From Sinotaia quadrata (lineage: Eukaryota > Mollusca > Gastropoda > Architaenioglossa > Viviparidae), in the NCBI GenBank assembly GCA_028829895.1, contig CM054181.1, forward strand, positions 34,272,259 through 34,336,258: a stretch of 64,000 bases of DNA, given 5' to 3'. Positions 58,641 to 64,000 of this stretch are shown here, in pieces. Position numbers and translations under genes: made by a program. The notes beneath the pieces were generated by a model, which did no database searches, was not told the DNA's origin, and worked only from the letters and a program-made list of their open reading frames with translations. Numbering within the stretch: the first letter of the stretch is position 1; each line of letters starts with the position of its first letter.

Positions 58641-58669
58641 GTTGTAAACATTTTCTCTCTTCCACAATA

Positions 58670-58900
58670 TTAAAGATAAACATTTACCATCACATAATGT
58701 TTATGTAGGTGGAGAACTTCTTAGTAAAGGGGAAGACACATCTATCTTTAATCTATATTTAGCAAGCCCCCATCCACCCACTTTCTTTTCCAACATAACT
58801 TATCAATATGTGTAAGAAGGTCAATACATTTATTAAATCAACAATCAAACATACATATGACAAATACAATGAAAACCTATAACGGGACAGGTCTCCTGAT
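58670..58900 (+). repeat. Interspersed repeat copy C (5' part only)
   Basis: TAGGTGGAGAACTTCTTAGT, CCCCATCCACCCACTTTCTT and AAGAAGGTCAATACATTTAT match 61553-61690; it breaks off near 58875 into another repeat. Confidence 0.75.
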
Positions 58901-59520
58901 CAATTAGGCACTAACGTATCTTTTTCCCCAAATTACTGCGCAACAATCTTCCAACTATAACGGAACAGAAGTCTTCTGATCAACTAGGCACTAATGTATC
59001 TTTTTTGCACACTAGTATTCCTTTCCTACTTATCGACATTACAATATTCCAACTATACAGAGACAAAAGTCTGCTGAACAACTAAAGACTAATCTGCCTC
59101 TAATTTATCTACATATTAAAATATTCCAACTATACAGGGACAAAAGTCTGCTGAACAACTAAAGACTAATCTGTTTCTAATTTATCTGCATGTTAAAATA
59201 TTCCAACTATAGAGGGACAAAAGTCTACTTAACAACTAAAGACTAATCTGTTTCTAATTTATCTGCATGTTAAAATATTCCAACTATAGAGGGACAAAAG
59301 TCTACTTAACAACTAAAGACTAATCTGTTTCTAATTTATCTACAGGTTAAAATACTCCAACTACACAGGGACAAAAGTCTGCTGAATAACTAAACAATAA
59401 TCTGTCAGTTTCTAATTTATCTACTTATTAAAATATTCCAACTATACAGGGACAACAGTCTGCTGAACACCTAACACTAATCTATCTGTTTCTAATTTAT
59501 TTAGACATTAAATTGTTCCA
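58880..59520. repeat. About 66-70-bp tandem array, about eight copies
   Basis: AAATATTCCAACTATACAGG, GACAAAAGTCTGCTGAACAA and CTAAAGACTAATCTGTTTCT recur; the first two units are diverged. Confidence 0.88.
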
Positions 59521-59715
59521 TACATACTGGGACTAAAGAAACCATCCGAATCAGCAGATGTATGCATGTCTTTATCTTGACTCGCTTTCTTCCACCAGTA
59601 GAATTGCACAACGCAAACAGAAATAACTTCCCTTTAAACATCTTCCACACACACATACACGGGTTGACGGTCCACTAGTTTAACATCACAGAAACATTAC
59701 CTTCTTTCTCTATCC
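59521..59715. other. No recognised feature
   Basis: Short unique stretch. Confidence 0.4.
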
Positions 59716-59965
59716 TTCTGTCTGTATTTCACCTTACTTATCAATACTTTATTTGCAAATAAACATTCTATAAATATTAATAATGGGGAGAAATTCTGTC
59801 TGTATTTCACCTTACTTATCAATACTTTATTTGCAAATAAACATTCTATAAATATTAATAATGGGGAGAAATTCTGTCTGTATTTCACCTTACTTATCAA
59901 TACTTTATTTGCAGATAAACATTCTATATCGTTCTAAATATTAATAATGGGGGGGGGGGGGGGAG
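59716..59965. repeat. 78-bp tandem repeat, about three copies, ending in a G run
   Basis: TTCTGTCTGTATTTCACCTT and AATATTAATAATGGGGAGAA recur; the last copy carries GGGGGGGGGGGGGGG at 59949-59963. Confidence 0.93.
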
Positions 59966-60844
59966 AATTCCCCTCATACAACAACTTCCACCTTGGAAGT
60001 TAACTCCTGACCTTAAAGCTCCTGTAATCTAAATTTACATCTGTTAAATCTTTATAAAATTCTATAATGAGAAGTAATTTTAAATAATTGTACCATTATC
60101 CTTTATATCAGCAACATTAAAGAAAATACAAGATTATAGTCATTTACCATTCTCATCAGTAGCTTTAAAGAAAATACAAGATTGTAATCATTTACCATTC
60201 TCACCAGCAGCTAGAAAGAAAGTACTGGTTAACGATTCTTCATTTTGCTTTCTCTCCAAAGCAGGAATAAAATTGCATTTTAATATTTTCTTTTTAAATA
60301 GAGTATAATCAATATCAGTTCGATACTTGTTTATAATTTCATTCCAATAGAAAATATAGATAGCAATATGGTACAGCAACAATTCGTCACATGGCTAAAT
60401 TGTTACATGCTCTCATTAGCTTTTCAGAATTGTACTGTAGGATATAGAGCAACAGACTATTGGACAACAGACTATTGGACAACAGGCTATTGGACAACAT
60501 AGTACTTCCAACATATAATTCCGTTGCTATTTCATTGTAGCAACGTTCTTAAGTAAGGAAACTAGAATTAATTTGTTCTGACTTGTGACAACTTCACGAG
60601 TTGCTCATAAGTATTAACTTTTATTACTGTCAGAAGTCTTTAGACTTGGATGGCATGTGTGTATTTTTTTCTACAAGCTCTCTAGACTTCCCCAGTCTTT
60701 CTGACAGGTTTACCTCTCTACCTGCTAATTCTCTCATTACTGACCAGAGATAGTGCAATATACCTCATCTAAGAGGGAATGTTTGCAATAAACCTCATCT
60801 AAGAGGGGAATGTTTGAAATCCCCAATGTTGCTTTCGACCATTA
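59966..60844. other. No gene; minor repeats
   Basis: AAAGAAAATACAAGATT... duplicated near 60118 and 60166; ACAACAGACTATTGGACAAC repeats at about 60450-60495; AATAAACCTCATCTAAGAGG echoes near 60758 and 60788. Confidence 0.6.
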
Positions 60845-61445
60845 TCTTTCTCGACTATTTCACCACTATCCAGAGTATGTTTAGTGTTTCTCACCACTGT
60901 CCAGAGTTGATTTAGTGTTTCTCACCACTGTCCAGAGTATATTTAGTGTTTCTCACCACTGTCCAGAGTTGATTTAGTGTTTCTCACCACTGTCCAGAGT
61001 TGATTTAGTGTTTCTTACCACTGTCCAGAGTATATTTAGTGTTTCTCACCATGGTCCAGAGTGTATTTAGTGTTTCTCACCACTGTCCAGAGTGTATTTA
61101 GTGTTTTTCACCACTGTCCAGAGTGTATTTGGTGCTTTTCACCACTGTTCAGAGTTGATTTAGTGTTTTTCACCATTGGCAGAGTGTATTTAGTGTTTTT
61201 CATCACTGTCCAGTGTGTGTGTTTAGTGCTTTTCATCACTGTCCAGAGTGTATTTAGTGTTTTTCACCACTGTCCAGAGTGGATTTAGTGTTTTTCACCA
61301 CTGACCAAATTGTATTTAGTGTTTTTCACCATTGATTAGAGTGTATTTAGTGTTTTTCATCACTGATCAGAGTGTTTTAGTGTTTTTCACCACTGACCAG
61401 ATTGTATTTAGTGTTTTTCACCATTGATCAGAATGTATTTAGTGG
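60845..61445. repeat. 31-bp minisatellite, about 19 copies
   Basis: TTTAGTGTTTCTCACCACTG and TCCAGAGTGTAT recur; TTCTC changes to TTTTC from left to right, so the array has two sub-types. The open frame at 61061-61288 is an artefact. Confidence 0.95.
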
Positions 61446-61544
61446 TGTTTTTGTTTTTTTTATCACTGACCAGAGATCAGTGCAGTATCTCACTTATCAA
61501 CTCAGAACAGTTTGAAAACTACCCTATTGTTCACTGTTCACACA

Positions 61545-62880
61545 ATATTTCTGTAGGTGGAAAACTTCTTGCCATAGGAGAAGATAAATCCGTCTTTTGC
61601 TATATTTAGCGAGTCCCCATCCACCCACTTTCTTCTCCAACATATGTGCAAGAAGGTCAATAAATTTAACAATAAATTTATTAAATCAAATATACATATA
61701 ACAAATACAACCAAAAGAGTGTTGATATATACATCATATAACAACAATGTTTGATTAATGATAGACAATCATTCAATTTATCCTAGCATAGACATCAGAC
61801 AAATGATCACGTATATATATCAAATTCACAGGCATAATTTATCATAGACATGAGAGTGGAGTTTTAGAGAAATAATTATAGTCAATGTACATAACCTTTT
61901 CAACGATGGCCACTGTCCCTAGCACATATTCACAATCACGTGGCTTGCAACAAGTCACTGTCTTTCTTATTTAGATGACGGCCTCACGTATCCCTTTTAG
62001 GCACGTTACACAACTGTTCCAGATTCTTGCACTGTCAAGCACACCATGAGGAATGTTCAAAATAAGCTTCTTGAATTCTCGAGACAAGACACCAATTTCC
62101 AGTATTGGCTCTCAAGCAGAATTCACACAAATCAACTTAACAGCAGCATGTTACTGATAGGTTTGATGATAACGCTGGATGCACTCACCAACGTGATCAG
62201 GTAGAGTACAGTAATCACTGCAACACGAAGTAAAAATGTCACACTTTTCTCTACACAAGTCAAATTAAAGCAGCTCTAAATTTCTGGCACATTTTATCTC
62301 TATAACTCCTTTCTTTCTTACAAATATTCTCAACTTATAAATCCTGAACAATATTGTTAACCCAATACACACATAGCATAAGAAATATAATCAATCAAAA
62401 TTCACAAGTTTAATGTACAACATAATCAAATTAATGAACATAGCAATACTGGTTCAATTATATAAGTATTATCCAATTAAAATCATAGGTCAATAGCAAA
62501 CATATACGAAATATTTCTAAGTCTATTCTTTCTTTATCAGTCAGTTAACATACTATACGCTATTGATCGCCTTTATGACCAGACTCGAGTGTCGTCAAAT
62601 TCAAAGTGAATAGAATATAGACTTTCTTTTTTTTAAAAATAATTTTTGGTCCATCCCCATTAGATGAATTTGTTATGAACAAGTGTGAGACTATTAGTCA
62701 GAAAAACTACTCATCCAGTTGGAACTGGTTTGGATTGCATCAGCAAGTTTTTAGTACATTCTCCACATGAGTTTGTTTACTTCAAAAATATCATAAGGAA
62801 TGCTCATAGGTCGGGTCACCTTAACAATGGCAACAAAGATATAATTAATAAGTATAGAAATAGGGATAGGTAAATTTACT
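61545..62880 (+). repeat. Interspersed repeat copy D (most complete)
   Basis: Starts CTGTAGGTGGAAAACTTCTT, passes through the blocks shared with copy A, and ends AGGGATAGGTAAATTTACT. About 1.33 kb. No coding motif, no clear terminal repeats. Confidence 0.85.
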
Positions 62881-62884
62881 CCGC

Positions 62885-63150
62885 CATAGACTTTAACTCA
62901 CAACACCAATGACTGAAAGCTGACTTAAGGTTGTAACTCACAGCACCAATACCTGATGACTGTTTGGCCTTTGGCTGTCACTCACAGCACCAATACCTGA
63001 TGACTGTTTGGCCTTTGGCTGTCACTCACAGCACCAATGCCTGATGACTGCTTGACATTTAGCTATTGATTATAACACCAATGCCTGACGACCGTTTGGT
63101 CTTTGGCACCAATACATGATGACTGTGAGACATGTGGCTGTAAATCAAAC
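62885..63150. repeat. About 50-bp degenerate minisatellite, five copies
   Basis: ACTCACAGCACCAATACCTG and ATGACTGTTTGGCCTTTGGC recur. Confidence 0.88.
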
Positions 63151-63380
63151 GCCCATGAATCGGCAGTTTCACCTCACAGTACCAATCCATGATGGTCGTT
63201 GCACCTCTTGGTGCATGAAGGCTGTTTGACAGCTGGATGTTACTCATAAAACAACTTTACATATTGGACATCATTCCCATTGGATTAAATTCAGCCCGAA
63301 TATTTAAAACAGCCATTAATAACATTTGTCTATTAACCAATCATCAAATTTCTTTCTTTTCTAACATTAAAAACATACAA
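63151..63380. other. No recognised feature
   Basis: Unique AT-rich spacer. Confidence 0.4.
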
Positions 63381-63860
63381 ATGAGTGTGTATGTGCGTGT
63401 GTTCGTGTGACTGTAGTTTTTAGGAAGCGGGCCAGGATGGTTTCAAATTGTCGAAACTTTGTAAGTTCACAAAGATCTTCACCAAACGTTTGGTAAAATA
63501 TGATTGTGTGATTAATAATGTATGTGATCGCTTGAGGTTGTGTGTGATTATATGTAAAATTGCGTCTGATCGCGTGTTTGGTATTATGTATTCGCTTATG
63601 GTTGTGTGTGTGATTATGTGGTAGTGTATTTGATCATATATCTGATAGTATGTGTGATCATGTATGATTGTGTGATGTGTATGAGCATGTGTAGGAGAGG
63701 GTCTGTGATCATGTATTTGTGCGTGATGTGTGATCGAGTGTTTGATCTTGTGAGAGTGTCTGTGATTATGTGCTTGTGATAATGTATGTGATTATTTGTG
63801 ATTTTTATGTGTTAGTGTTTGTAATTGAGTGCATGATAATTTGTTATAGTGTGTGATTTC
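63381..63860. repeat. Degenerate GT/GATC-rich simple sequence
   Basis: Irregular GTGTGTGATCATGTATGTGA-type strings, no fixed period. Confidence 0.65.
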
Positions 63861-64000
63861 ACTGTCACTATCGTCGCCAAGATACGCTTCAGTGATCTGT
63901 TGCTTCACGGTAATGTATAAAGTGCATGGAAAATGTTCTTCTGTTACAAACTCTGCAGGGACTGAAATCTAGATCTGACTTTTTATTAATGTACATCGGC

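Overview
This is non-coding-rich animal genomic DNA: AT-rich, intron-containing, and crowded with minisatellites, microsatellites and degraded DNA transposons. The one gene I can identify confidently is a three-exon homeobox gene on the minus strand (coding exons 29949-29616, 26544-26399 and 23496-23188). It is a brain-specific homeobox (Bsx/bsh) orthologue. The protein start, the eh1-type motif, the homeodomain and its intron position all fit that family. The homeodomain side chains and the sheer number of tandem arrays suggest a lophotrochozoan, most likely a mollusc; the species cannot be named from sequence alone.

Layout. 1-7.5 kb: tandem arrays, a decayed autonomous hAT transposon (about 1203-4076) with a nested unclassified repeat, a short hAT-like MITE, and some complex single-copy sequence. 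7.9-9.5 kb: a long interspersed repeat and a tRNA-derived SINE. 9.6-22 kb: mostly AT-rich intergenic DNA, with a CRE-containing complex block, a very homogeneous 64-bp array, possible THAP-domain debris, and a 210-bp hAT MITE with a perfect 8-bp target duplication. 22.9-30 kb: the Bsx gene, with both introns (about 3.1 and 2.9 kb) largely filled by minisatellites. 30-38.4 kb: upstream region with several complex, CpG-containing blocks that look like promoter or enhancer DNA, mixed with microsatellites. 38.5-55.4 kb: almost continuous tandem arrays. 55.6-56.9 kb: promoter-like and enhancer-like complex DNA. 57-63.9 kb: more arrays and further copies of the interspersed repeat first seen at 7.9 kb.

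The regulatory reading is inference. Bsx is the only evident gene in 64 kb. Islands of complex sequence rich in homeodomain, POU-like and CRE motifs are scattered among repeats, and three CTCF-like sites occur (4.93, 33.34 and 55.64 kb). This resembles a developmental regulator in a gene-poor landscape. No operon, phage, CRISPR or other prokaryotic system is present. The most unusual structures are (1) a tandem array whose unit contains the hAT end plus its target-site sequence, and (2) an intron-1 minisatellite built from the exon-1/intron-1 junction, which repeats the 5' splice site as potential decoys.
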